Origin: Bradyrhizobium sp. CCBAU 51627
Lineage (GTDB): Bacteria; Pseudomonadota; Alphaproteobacteria; Rhizobiales; Xanthobacteraceae
NCBI RefSeq assembly: GCF_028128765.1
Contig: NZ_LBJG01000021.1
Coordinates: forward strand, 24,309 to 88,308
Length of the DNA: 64,000 bases
Direction of reading: 5' to 3'
In this document: positions 1 to 7,686 of the stretch, one piece after another
Position numbering within the stretch: the first letter of the stretch is position 1
Layout: each line of letters opens with the position of its first letter
Notes under the pieces: generated by a model
The model's input: only the letters and a program-made list of their open reading frames with translations
The model's database searches: none
Told to the model about the DNA's origin: nothing
Translations under genes and position numbers: made by a program

Positions 1-1008
1 GATCGGCTGGCGACCGTCGGTCGTGATCACCTCGACCGCGCGGCCAAACCGGTCGCCGACGAATTCGAACAGCTTTCGCAAGCGCATCGCCTCGATGGCG
101 TTGGTGACTTTCGCGGTCGGACCGACCGGAATGTCGATCAACAGGTGGGTCGATCCCGCCGCGATCTTCTTGGACATGATGGAGGCGACCATCTGCTCGC
201 GGGTGTCGAGGCTGAGCGGCCGCTCGACGGAGATCAGCACGTCGTCGGCCGGCGACAGATTGACGTGGCCGCCCCAGATCAGGCACCCGTTGCAGGACGA
301 GACGATCGACTTCATCTCCTCGACGCCGACATTCACCCGCGCCAGCACCTCCATTGTGTCGGCCGTGCCGGCCGGCGAGGTGATGGCGCGCGAGGAGGTT
401 TTTGGGATCGGCAGGCCGTGGGCAGCGACGATCGGGACCACGACCATCGAGGTGCGGTTGCCGGGAATGCCGCCGATACAGTGCTTGTCGACCACGATCG
501 GGTCCGGCCACACCAGCTGCGTGCCGGCCTGCGCCATGGCACCCGTGAGCGCCAGCAGCTCATCACTGGTGATGAAGCTCGCCGATCCGATCAGGAACGC
601 GGCGATCTCCATGTCGGAATAGCGAAAATGCGCGAGGTCGTTGATGATCGCGCCGATCTCGGCCTTATCGAGCGTTTGACCGCGAATCTTGGCGCGGACT
701 GCTTCGAGGCTTTCGGGGGGCGTGGCCGGCGCGACCGTGACCAGGGTGCCGACCGGCTTGGCGAAGCGGTGGAATGCCGGCTCGGAAAGGCCGATCTCGT
801 CCTGGGCTGCCAACGCATCGTCATCGGTGATCAGGAGCGTTGCGAGCAGCGTCTTGTCGTCGAGACGCAGCTCGACCCGGCTGAAGCCGCGGAAGATGTC
901 CGCACGCAACGCGTTCGAGCGTCTGGAAATGACGACGACGTTCTCGCGACCCGTATCGAGGTGGACGCGGCGTATCTTGAGCTGGGACCGTGAGGGATCT
1001 GGATGCAT
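1..1008 (-). CDS. Thymidine/AMP phosphorylase family protein (C-terminus off the left edge)
   Basis: The reading frame is open from an ATG at 1008 to the window edge, so about 336 residues of a roughly 500-residue family are visible. The N-terminus (LKIRRV, then [14 protein letters not shown]) resembles the extra N-terminal domain of the long AMP phosphorylase/thymidine phosphorylase branch. Next come the helical domain and the phosphate-binding glycine-rich segments ([13 protein letters not shown], then [18 protein letters not shown]), which are the hallmarks of the nucleoside phosphorylase family. The enzyme would cleave a nucleoside or nucleotide with phosphate in the cytoplasm. Whether the substrate is thymidine or AMP cannot be decided from this fragment. 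No strong ribosome binding site precedes the ATG; an upstream ATG at 1039 is in another frame. Confidence 0.8.
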   Translation of the reverse strand, partial: MHPDPSRSQLKIRRVHLDTGRENVVVISRRSNALRADIFRGFSRVELRLDDKTLLATLLITDDDALAAQDEIGLSEPAFHRFAKPVGTLVTVAPATPPESLEAVRAKIRGQTLDKAEIGAIINDLAHFRYSDMEIAAFLIGSASFITSDELLALTGAMAQAGTQLVWPDPIVVDKHCIGGIPGNRTSMVVVPIVAAHGLPIPKTSSRAITSPAGTADTMEVLARVNVGVEEMKSIVSSCNGCLIWGGHVNLSPADDVLISVERPLSLDTREQMVASIMSKKIAAGSTHLLIDIPVGPTAKVTNAIEAMRLRKLFEFVGDRFGRAVEVITTDGRQPI

Positions 1009-1124
1009 GGCGCGGACCGCAGAAAGCTGGGTCCGTCATGCTTAGCTGTCGCTGGTTCGACAGGCTTGACTCAGATCATGGTGCGCGAGATCGACGGCCC
1101 GTCCCTCGCAATTTCGAGAGGGAC

Positions 1125-1289
1125 CTACTTTGCGGCCGCGCTGATCGAGTTGAACTTGTTGCTGAGGAGGACGCTGCCCGTGTTGGTCACGATGGTCACG
1201 ATGGCGAGTGCGATTCCGGCGGCGATCAGGCCATACTCGATCGCGGTGGCGGCACTCTCATCGGCAAGAAAAGACCTGAGCAAAACCAT
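1125..1289 (-). CDS. Flp/Fap-type pilin subunit
   Basis: This 54-residue protein has the layout of a type IVb (Flp) prepilin: a short charged leader (LLRSFLADES), the AATAIEYGLI processing motif, then one hydrophobic helix (AAGIALAIVTIVTN) and a short polar tail. Prepilin peptidase would cut before ATAIEY, leaving E5 and Y6 of the mature pilin. Position -1 is alanine instead of the usual glycine. The ATG at 1289 is preceded by GAGGAG at good spacing, so the longer frame beginning at 1337 is unlikely. No tad assembly genes are in the window, so the subunit probably depends on a distant tad/cpa locus for adhesion pili. Confidence 0.85.
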   Translation of the reverse strand: MVLLRSFLADESAATAIEYGLIAAGIALAIVTIVTNTGSVLLSNKFNSISAAAK

Positions 1290-1561
1290 CGCCAACTCCT
1301 CTTCATTCGGTCCAGTGTAGGCGTGCGGCGTTATCAAAGTGGTAAAGTGATCGACGAGACGCTTGCGCGCATCAATAAAAGTGGGCCCTGCCGAGTTGGC
1401 CTGATGTGTCTTAAGGTGACAGCTGTTAAGCGATGGTTTCGTTATCCATTCAAATGAATGGAAGCGGGCCGCCGCAGCCCCTGGTCGTGAAAATGACCAG
1501 GCCGCTTAAGGGATTGTTGAGGCAGTTCGTCAACCGATCGGCAAGCATGCCGATCTGGGGC

Positions 1562-1798
1562 TCAGCGAGCCCTGGCATCCGAGTTCAAGGCGCGCAGCAT
1601 GCCGATGCGGGCGAACATCAGCCAGCCGCCGCCGGTCTCCGCTGCGTTGATCAGCATCTCGATCGCGATCTGCCAGCGCGGCTCCTGCTGCTCGGGCTGG
1701 GGCAGCTTCATGATGAAATCGGCAGCCTCCTGCAGCGTGTGCAGCTTGCGGCCGCCGCGCAGGCCGATCGGTTCGTCGAACGGCGTCGCCCACGGCAT
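1562..1798 (-). CDS. Small conserved hypothetical protein
   Basis: The 78-residue protein has no signal peptide or membrane segment. It looks like a short helical cytoplasmic protein (LHTLQEAADFIMKLP, then WQIAIEMLINAAETGG and a closing ARIGMLRALN helix). I recall similar short ORFs in Bradyrhizobium and Rhodopseudomonas but no function. The gene lies 58 bases downstream of the Ku stop on the same strand, so it could be co-transcribed with ku. The start is the first ATG of the frame. Confidence 0.6.
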   Translation of the reverse strand: MPWATPFDEPIGLRGGRKLHTLQEAADFIMKLPQPEQQEPRWQIAIEMLINAAETGGGWLMFARIGMLRALNSDARAR

Positions 1799-1856
1799 GT
1801 CAGGCCGCCCGATCGGTGAGGGGAGATGTCACGGCGCGACCGGTGATGAGGTGCCG

Positions 1857-2843
1857 TCAGCCGGCCTTTTTCGTTCGTGTCGTCGCGCGCACCGGCTTGT
1901 CGGCCTTCCTGGCGGCGGCTTCCTTGGCCGCAGCCTCCTTGCCGCCCTTGCCGGAAATCGGCAGCAGCATCTCGCGCTGGCCCTCGACGCGCTTCCTGGG
2001 CTTCTTGGCCTTTGCGGTTTCCTTGACGGTCTCTTTGGCGCCCTTGGCCGCAGGAGCTGTTTCCTTCTCGCTGGCGAGGCTCTTCTTCAGCGCGTCCATC
2101 AGGTTGATGACGTTGCCGCCGCTCTTCGGCGTAGACTTGGCCGCGATCGGGGTGCCCGCGCGCTTCTTGTTGATGAGATCGATCAGTGCGGTCTCGTAAT
2201 GGTCCTCGAACAGCTCGGGCTCGAAGGCGCCGGACTTCTTCTCGACGATATGCTTGGCGAGGTCGAGCATGTCCTTGGTCAGCTTCACGTCCTGGATGTC
2301 GTCGAAATACTCCTTCTCGCTGCGGACCTCGTAGGGGTAGCGCAGCAGCGTGCCCATCAGCCCGCTCTCGAGCGGCTCCAGCGCGATGATGTGCTCGCGA
2401 TTGGTCAGCACCACGCGGCCGATCGCGACCTTGTCCATGCTGCGGATGGTCTCGCGGATCACCGCATAGGCGTCGTGGCCGACCTTGCCGTCGGGCACGA
2501 GATAATAGGGGCGGATCAGATAGCGGTTGTCGATGTCGGCTTTCGGCACGAATTCGTCGATTTCGATCGTATGGGTGGAGTCGAGCGCGATGTCCTCGAG
2601 CTCGTCCTTGGTGACCTCGATATACGTGTCGGTGTCGACCTTGTAGCCCTTGACGATGTCCTCGGACGTCACCTCGTCACCGGTCTCGGCGTCGACTTTG
2701 AGATACTTGATCCGGTGGCCGGTCTTGCGGTTGATCTGGTTGAACGAGACCTTCTCGGTATCCGATGTGGCGGGATACAGCGCGACCGGACAGGTCACGA
2801 GCGAGAGGCGCAAAAAACCCTTCCAATTGGCACGGGGGGCCAT
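1857..2843 (-). CDS. ku: Non-homologous end joining protein Ku
   Basis: The 328-residue protein begins MAPRANWKGFLRLSLVTCPV, the typical start of bacterial Ku, and carries the Ku core beta-barrel over about residues 8-255 (including RKTGHRIKYLKVD and IRPYYLVPDGK). The core is followed by a lysine/alanine-rich tail from about 265 to the end, which in this family binds DNA and helps recruit ligase. Ku forms a ring on double-strand ends and works with LigD. No ligD is in the window, so the ligase must be encoded elsewhere; rhizobia often carry several ku and ligD copies. Length and start agree with the family. Confidence 0.95.
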   Translation of the reverse strand: MAPRANWKGFLRLSLVTCPVALYPATSDTEKVSFNQINRKTGHRIKYLKVDAETGDEVTSEDIVKGYKVDTDTYIEVTKDELEDIALDSTHTIEIDEFVPKADIDNRYLIRPYYLVPDGKVGHDAYAVIRETIRSMDKVAIGRVVLTNREHIIALEPLESGLMGTLLRYPYEVRSEKEYFDDIQDVKLTKDMLDLAKHIVEKKSGAFEPELFEDHYETALIDLINKKRAGTPIAAKSTPKSGGNVINLMDALKKSLASEKETAPAAKGAKETVKETAKAKKPRKRVEGQREMLLPISGKGGKEAAAKEAAARKADKPVRATTRTKKAG

Positions 2844-2987
2844 GGGTTACTCCAAACGCAACAGGGACAGCAGACAAGGATACCATCGGGGAACAGCGAA
2901 TCATAGCAAGGCGTCGTGCTGAATCTTGCAACTGCGTTAACCGGTCGCGGACCCCTGCGGGGGCGGCTCCGATGCCATCGCAAAGCC

Positions 2988-3012
2988 GGAACATCAAATC
3001 GGATCGGGCGTT
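2988..3012 (+). promoter_or_regulatory. EcfG (general stress sigma factor) promoter
   Basis: GGAAC at 2988-2992 and CGTT at 3009-3012 are separated by exactly 16 bases. This is the full consensus of promoters read by the alphaproteobacterial general stress sigma factor EcfG/RpoE2. It points right, and transcription would start near 3019, about 60 bases before the 51-aa membrane peptide gene. The motif match is seen directly; its activity is inferred. Confidence 0.7.
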
Positions 3013-3079
3013 GGCTCAGGACAGGAGGCCGTGAGGGGGCGCGGCCAGTGGAGGCGACATCCGGAGATTGAGGTCACCC

Positions 3080-3235
3080 ATGGCAACCACGCGCGAGGAC
3101 CGTCACATCGTCGAAACTGCGACCGAGGCGCGCCAGGGCGAACCTGGGCCGTCGGTGGCTGCGCTGCTCGCCATCTCGACCGGGCTTGCGATTTTGATCC
3201 TAGCCGTCATCTGGTTCGTGTTCTTCCGGACCTGA
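3080..3235 (+). CDS. 51-residue single-span membrane protein
   Basis: An ATG at 3080 preceded by GAGGT opens a 51-codon frame: a polar, charged N-terminal half (MATTREDRHIVETATEARQG), then one strongly hydrophobic helix (about residues 25-49, ending IWFVFF) and RT. The hydrophobicity pattern, ribosome binding site and upstream EcfG-type promoter all support a real gene. The function is unknown. Small stress-induced membrane peptides are common in Bradyrhizobium, and the promoter suggests induction by general stress. A competing frame on the same strand starts with GTG at 3031, but it lacks protein-like features. Confidence 0.65.
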   Translation: MATTREDRHIVETATEARQGEPGPSVAALLAISTGLAILILAVIWFVFFRT

Positions 3236-3249
3236 CGGCCGAATCGACG

Positions 3250-3266
3250 GGAAGGCCGGACCTTCC
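3250..3266 (+). terminator. Short hairpin after the 51-aa gene
   Basis: GGAAGG and CCTTCC pair around a 5-base loop just after the stop codon at 3235. There is no strong T tract, so this is at best a weak intrinsic terminator. Confidence 0.3.
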
Positions 3267-3375
3267 TGTTCGCCGCATAGCGCGGCGCATTACGCCCGTC
3301 ATGCCGCCGGCTGGTCCGGTGGTGTGGCGGGCGCAGTCGCTTCCAGCGCCAACACATTGTATATGACCAAAAAGT

Positions 3376-3398
3376 AACGCGGCGGGGTTCCCCGCGTT
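3376..3398. promoter_or_regulatory. Inverted repeat upstream of the two-component operon
   Basis: AACGCGG and CCGCGTT (7 bp each, 9-base spacer) lie about 65 bases before the response regulator start at 3465. It could be an operator or a leader hairpin. There is no direct evidence for either. Confidence 0.3.
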
Positions 3399-3464
3399 CA
3401 TATTCAGTTCACGCCGGAATTGCTCATCTGGTGGTGTTCATGCGGCCTATTTCTGGAGAGAAGC

Positions 3465-4136
3465 GTGCGCCTGCTCGTTGTTGAGGACGACCCCGATCTC
3501 AATCGCCAGCTCACCAAGGCGCTGACCGACGCCGGCTATGTCGTCGACCGCGCCTTCGACGGAGAGGAGGGACATTATCTCGGCGACAACGAGCCCTACG
3601 ACGCCGTGGTGCTCGATATCGGCCTGCCGAAGAAGGATGGCATCTCGGTGCTGGAGGCCTGGCGCCGCAACGGCCGCACCATGCCGGTGCTGATCCTCAC
3701 TGCGCGCGATCGCTGGAGCGACAAGGTGCAGGGTTTTGATGCCGGCGCCGACGACTACGTGCCCAAGCCGTTTCATCTGGAGGAAGTGCTGGCGCGCATC
3801 CGCGCGCTGCTGCGCCGCTCGACCGGCCATGCCCAGAGTGAACTCAGCTGCGGCCCCGTTACGCTCGACACCCGCACCGGCCGGGTCAGCGTCTCCGGCA
3901 ACCCCATCAAGATGACCTCGCATGAATATCGGCTTCTGGCTTATCTGATGCACCATTCAGGGCGCGTCGTGTCGCGCACCGAACTGGTCGAGCATCTCTA
4001 CGACCAGGACTTTGACCGCGACTCCAACACGATCGAAGTGTTCGTCGGCCGCATCCGCAAGAAGCTCGACGTCGACATCATCCAGACCGTCCGCGGTCTC
4101 GGTTATCTCCTGACCCCGCCAGCCCCTGACGCCTGA
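3465..4136 (+). CDS. feuP: OmpR/PhoP-type response regulator, FeuP-like
   Basis: The 223-residue protein has a receiver domain (about 1-115: acidic pair VVEDD, phospho-acceptor Asp in VVLDIGLPKKDG, Thr in LTARD, Lys in DYVPKPF) and a C-terminal winged-helix DNA-binding domain (about 130-220, ending IRKKLDVDIIQTVRGLGYLL). A GTG at 3465 behind GGAG starts the protein at the conserved VRLLVVEDD, so upstream codons are not used. The sensor kinase gene follows. The position just before ccm-degP matches FeuP/FeuQ of Brucella and Sinorhizobium, which control osmoadaptation and cyclic glucan export. The symbol rests on that synteny and on sequence resemblance from memory. Confidence 0.85.
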   Translation: MRLLVVEDDPDLNRQLTKALTDAGYVVDRAFDGEEGHYLGDNEPYDAVVLDIGLPKKDGISVLEAWRRNGRTMPVLILTARDRWSDKVQGFDAGADDYVPKPFHLEEVLARIRALLRRSTGHAQSELSCGPVTLDTRTGRVSVSGNPIKMTSHEYRLLAYLMHHSGRVVSRTELVEHLYDQDFDRDSNTIEVFVGRIRKKLDVDIIQTVRGLGYLLTPPAPDA

Positions 4137-4210
4137 GGGAGCCCTTCAAGGATCTTGGCTCGCAAGGATCTTGGCTTGACGGACGGCGCGACACGGGCCT
4201 TGGTCCGGTC

Positions 4211-5635
4211 ATGACTGCCGACGCCATGCCACCCCCTCGCGCCCCCGGGATCGTTCCGATGCCCGCCAGCTCGCTCGCGAACCGCCTGTTTCTGTCGGCG
4301 ACCGCCTGGCTCGTGGTGATCCTGGCCATCACCGGCGTGGTGCTGTCGTCGGTCTACAAGAATGCCACCGAACGCGCCTTCGACCGCCGGCTCAACCTCT
4401 ATCTCCGCACCCTCATCGCCGAGGTTGCCACCCCCGACGAGCCGCCGGATCGCCAGTTTCAGTCGCTCGGTGAGCCCCTGTTCGAGCTGCCGCTGTCCGG
4501 CTGGTATTGGCAGATCACACGCACTGACACCGAGAAGCCGGAGGTGCGCTCTTCGCGCTCACTCTGGGACAAGAAGCTGCCGAAACTGGAAGACCAGGGC
4601 GCCGAGCTCACAGCCGCCGGCATTCGTCTCGCTTACGTCGACGGGCCGGAAGGACAGAATCTCCGCATGGTCGAGCGTCCCGTCGACCTAGGCGCCGACG
4701 GCAAATACCTGGTCAGCGTCGCCGGCGACGACACCGAGATTTTCGATGAGACGCGCAGCTTCGACTATTATCTCGGCGGCACCTTCACGGCGCTCGGGAT
4801 CGTGCTGCTGCTGACGACCGTGTTCCAGGTCCGCTTCGGTCTTGCGCCGCTCAAGCGCATCTCGGAAGCCATCGCCGACATCCGCTCCGGGCGGGCGGAG
4901 CGGCTCGAGGGCGAGTTCCCGGTCGAAATCGCCCCGCTGGCGCGGGAGACCAACGCGCTGATCGATGCCAACAGGGAGATCGTCGAGCGCGCCCGCACCC
5001 ATGTCGGCAATCTCGCCCATGCGATCAAGACGCCGCTGTCGGTGATCGTGAATGAGGCCGGCTCGCACGCGGCCGATCCGTTCGCGGCCAAGGTGATGGA
5101 GCAGGCCGACGTGATGCGTAACCAGCTCGCCCATCACCTGGAGCGCGCCCGTATTGCGGCAAGGGTCTCGATCGTCGGCACGGTGACGGAGGTTGCGCCC
5201 GCCATCGAAGCGCTGCGCCGGACCATGGAGAAGATCCACCGCGACCGCGGCATTGCGGTGGAAGCCAAGGCCGATCCGTCGGCGAAATTCCGCGGCGAGC
5301 GGCAGGATCTGGAGGAGATGGTCGGCAATCTGGTCGATAATGCCTGTAAATGGGCCGCTTCGCGGGTCTTTATCGAGGTTTTGGTTGAGGGCCCGCAGCA
5401 GGCGGGCGCGGGCCCCCGGCTGCGGCTCATCGTCGATGATGATGGGCGCGGCCTCTCGGAGGCCGAGCGCGCCCAGGTCTCGCGGCGCGGTCAGCGGCTC
5501 GACGAATCAAAGCCGGGCTCGGGCCTTGGCCTGTCGATCGTAACGGACCTCGCCGCGCTCTATGGTGGCAGCCTCTCGCTTGGCCGTGCGCCGATCGGGG
5601 GGCTCCGGGCCGAGCTGATGCTGCCGGGAGTATAA
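4211..5635 (+). CDS. feuQ: Membrane sensor histidine kinase, FeuQ-like
   Basis: A 474-residue inner-membrane kinase. TM1 lies near residues 22-48 (LFLSATAWLVVILAITGVV) and TM2 near 190-210 (FTALGIVLLLTTVFQV), with a periplasmic sensor domain of about 140 residues between them. A HAMP-like linker leads to the phospho-acceptor His in NLAHAIKTPLSV. The ATPase domain has an N box (GNLVDNACKWA), G1 (DDDGRGL) and G2 (GSGLGLSI). The partner regulator lies directly upstream. The start is uncertain: an internal ATG at 4259 would give a shorter N-terminus that begins closer to TM1. By analogy it senses envelope or osmotic conditions. Confidence 0.85.
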   Translation: MTADAMPPPRAPGIVPMPASSLANRLFLSATAWLVVILAITGVVLSSVYKNATERAFDRRLNLYLRTLIAEVATPDEPPDRQFQSLGEPLFELPLSGWYWQITRTDTEKPEVRSSRSLWDKKLPKLEDQGAELTAAGIRLAYVDGPEGQNLRMVERPVDLGADGKYLVSVAGDDTEIFDETRSFDYYLGGTFTALGIVLLLTTVFQVRFGLAPLKRISEAIADIRSGRAERLEGEFPVEIAPLARETNALIDANREIVERARTHVGNLAHAIKTPLSVIVNEAGSHAADPFAAKVMEQADVMRNQLAHHLERARIAARVSIVGTVTEVAPAIEALRRTMEKIHRDRGIAVEAKADPSAKFRGERQDLEEMVGNLVDNACKWAASRVFIEVLVEGPQQAGAGPRLRLIVDDDGRGLSEAERAQVSRRGQRLDESKPGSGLGLSIVTDLAALYGGSLSLGRAPIGGLRAELMLPGV

Positions 5636-5636
5636 T

Positions 5637-5738
5637 TCTCTGATCCCAAAGGATTATTCTGGTTCCCGCGTGAAGCCGGGGGGATTTGGCGCAACGTCCT
5701 CAACGGCTTCTTAAGGCGCCTTCACTTAGGATCAGAGA
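5637..5738. repeat. 10-bp inverted repeat framing the gap between feuQ and the next gene
   Basis: TCTCTGATCC at 5637-5646 is repeated in inverse at 5729-5738, with 82 bases between. The arms start right after the feuQ stop and end before the next start codon at 5784. They could close a large RNA stem that ends or attenuates transcription. Confidence 0.4.
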
Positions 5739-5783
5739 GGACGCATCCCACGTCCGCCATTTTACCGTGCATTACCCGGGCGC

Positions 5784-7187
5784 ATGAGCCAGACATCGAT
5801 CGAGCGGCTGAGGGAATATCTCGCGCAGCTCCCGCCGCAGGCGCAGGCGCTGCTGATGCGGGAGTTCGAGCGCGCGCTCGAGCGCGGCCAGGACACGGCG
5901 GTGGCCACCCTCGTGCTCGAGCAGTTGCGCAAGATCGTGCGCAAGAGCGAGGCCGACGAGGCCCCGCCGCCCCGCACCGACGATCTGTCGCGATTGCTGT
6001 TCCAGGTACTCGAACCGTTCCTGGTCGAGACTGGCGCCCCGATTCGAGTGGGCCAGATCCGCCGCTCCTCGCTGCATCCGATCTGGCAATGGCTCGGCCG
6101 CGACGGTGCCCCGGACAAGATCGCTGAATTCGAGGCGGCGCTGGCACGCATGCCGGCTTCAGACAGTGCGGGACAGGTCGAGGCGCTGGCCCTCAAGCTG
6201 CAGGCGGCGGCTGCGGATGCCATCTTCGGGCTCACGGGACCGGGCGGCGGCGACAAGTCGCGCGCGCTCGCCCGTGTCGGTCCGCCCAGCGTGATCGAGG
6301 ACCTCTATTCGATCGGCGCGGTGCTGTCCGTTCGCGAGGCCCTCGGCACGCTCAATGAAAAGCTGCCGCGCTTCCTGCGACAGTTCGGCGATCCCCAGAT
6401 CGCTTCGGTGACATCGGCACTCAACATTCCCGTGCTCCGGACCCCGCAGATGCTGCCTTTTGCGCTGTCGGCGGTGGTCCAGCGCATGACCGCGCCGTGG
6501 CAGATCATTCGCCTTGCCATCAAGATCGCCGCGTCCGACGACGAGATCCGCGTTGCGGCGACGCCTTATGGCGTTGCCGTCACGATAGCGCTTCACGACC
6601 TGTCCCGCGTCGCTGCTATTTTGCGCATGGACATCAAGCGCGGTCATTTCGATGCGGTTGCCGATAATCTCAAGGCGCTGCATGACGGCGTCCGCGGGCT
6701 GCGCACGGAACTTGACCTGCGCAACGATTCCGCCTGGGGCAAGCAGCTGACATCGATCCGGGCCGACATCTCCAATGCGCTGCAATCGGAGATCGACAGT
6801 GTTCCCGGCCGCGTCCGTCGCATTCTGCGTCAGCGACCGGAGAAGGATATTCCGCCGGGAGCGCGGATCGACAGCACCGAGGTCGAGGAAACCGTTGCTC
6901 TCATCGACTTCGTCGCGACCTGCCGCAATTACGCCAGCGAACTCGCGATCAACGAGGTGACGCTGCGCACCTATTCCGACCTGCAGCAATATGTCGAACG
7001 CTCGACCGAGCAGCTGGTGCAGTCGCTGCGGGCCGCCGATCACAAGGTCCGCGCCTACCGGCAACAGCAGGTGCAGGCCGCGATCCGCTTCTGCCAGGTG
7101 CTGTTCGGGGACGATTATGCATCGCTGATGAGTCGCGCGGCGGAGAACGCGGCGACGGGCGAGCGTAAATCGACGCGCGCGAGCTGA
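5784..7187 (+). CDS. Conserved hypothetical protein (467 aa)
   Basis: I do not recognise a domain. The protein is soluble and mostly helical, with no signal peptide or membrane span. It starts with a helical segment (SIERLREYLAQLPPQAQALL), continues through LLFQVLEPFLVETG and IWQWLGRD in the first third, and ends in helical, charged segments. Codon use is like that of the surrounding core genes. It sits between the FeuPQ-like pair and the cytochrome c maturation operon in the same direction. It may be a lineage-specific cytoplasmic protein; no catalytic motif is visible. Confidence 0.7.
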   Translation: MSQTSIERLREYLAQLPPQAQALLMREFERALERGQDTAVATLVLEQLRKIVRKSEADEAPPPRTDDLSRLLFQVLEPFLVETGAPIRVGQIRRSSLHPIWQWLGRDGAPDKIAEFEAALARMPASDSAGQVEALALKLQAAAADAIFGLTGPGGGDKSRALARVGPPSVIEDLYSIGAVLSVREALGTLNEKLPRFLRQFGDPQIASVTSALNIPVLRTPQMLPFALSAVVQRMTAPWQIIRLAIKIAASDDEIRVAATPYGVAVTIALHDLSRVAAILRMDIKRGHFDAVADNLKALHDGVRGLRTELDLRNDSAWGKQLTSIRADISNALQSEIDSVPGRVRRILRQRPEKDIPPGARIDSTEVEETVALIDFVATCRNYASELAINEVTLRTYSDLQQYVERSTEQLVQSLRAADHKVRAYRQQQVQAAIRFCQVLFGDDYASLMSRAAENAATGERKSTRAS

Positions 7188-7285
7188 TTGAGCGCACTTT
7201 TTCCCAATCACAATTTATAGTTGACCCGGCCGGTTGTGGGCTCTACGGTCCCGTGCAAGTTTTTGGAATTTCTATCTGTGGGCGC

Positions 7286-7555
7286 ATGAAACCCGTTATC
7301 AGCTCCATTGAAATCGAAAACCGCGTCATTGTTGCCAAATATCGGAGGCTGATGGTCGGTGCCAAGGTGGTGCTGGTTGAGAAGGCAAGCGGTCGGCAAT
7401 TATCGGAGACCGTCACCAGGGTTGCCTCGCCTGTTCCCGTTGGGGCATTGCGCATCAGATTGCCCGAGGCCATCGAGCCGGGAACATATTTCTTGAGGGC
7501 CCTCAACGGGCGCGGCGAGGACGCCGCTCAAAGCGCAGACTTCGAGATCGGCTAA
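7286..7555 (+). CDS. Small conserved hypothetical protein (89 aa)
   Basis: The protein has a beta-rich pattern (ISSIEIENRVIVAKY, then VGAKVVLVEKASGR and GTYFLRALNGRG), like a short Ig-like or PapD-like fold, and no evident signal peptide. The ATG at 7286 gives a compact domain and is preferred over 7253. It lies just before the ccm operon regulatory region. The function is unknown. Confidence 0.55.
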   Translation: MKPVISSIEIENRVIVAKYRRLMVGAKVVLVEKASGRQLSETVTRVASPVPVGALRIRLPEAIEPGTYFLRALNGRGEDAAQSADFEIG

Positions 7556-7599
7556 GCCTTTGGATTTTCACCGTTTCGGGATTATGCGCGCTCGCGCCA

Positions 7600-7643
7600 A
7601 ATTGACAATTGTCAATTGCCGCATCGTCCGGCCGTGGTGTAAA
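7600..7643 (+). promoter_or_regulatory. Perfect 18-bp palindrome with a FixK/FNR-type box and a -10 element before ccmI
   Basis: AATTGACAATTGTCAATT (7600-7617) is a perfect palindrome containing TTGA-N6-TCAA (7602-7615), the form of a FixK/FNR box. A TGTAAA sequence at 7638-7643 lies where a -10 element would be if the box centre (7608.5) were at -41.5, the classic class II activator position. Transcription would then start near 7650, 37 bases before ccmI. The palindrome is seen; regulation by a CRP/FNR-family protein is inferred. Confidence 0.65.
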
Positions 7644-7686
7644 GCCACCCATGGGCGCGGCTCACGCGCTGCCGGAAGCTTGCCAG

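Noticed and set aside
145..993. Plus-strand frames of 199 and 282 codons opposite the phosphorylase gene
   Set aside because: They are antisense shadows. The minus-strand frame carries clear phosphorylase motifs and continues past the window edge.
1069..1082. FixK-like box TTGA-N6-TCAT near the pilin gene
   Set aside because: One base off the symmetric consensus and located downstream of the pilin stop, so not in a promoter position for either neighbour.
1599..2906. 435-codon plus frame opposite ku
   Set aside because: Shadow of Ku; its Leu/Asp-rich sequence mirrors the Ku codons.
3031..3366. 111-codon plus frame starting GTG behind AGGAGG
   Set aside because: The spacing to AGGAGG is too short and the protein is Arg/Pro-rich without structure. 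The 51-codon frame inside it has a credible membrane helix.
6159..7211. 350-codon minus frame opposite the 467-aa gene
   Set aside because: Composition (Arg/His/Asp-rich, no motif) is that of a shadow in GC-rich DNA; the plus frame has better codon bias.
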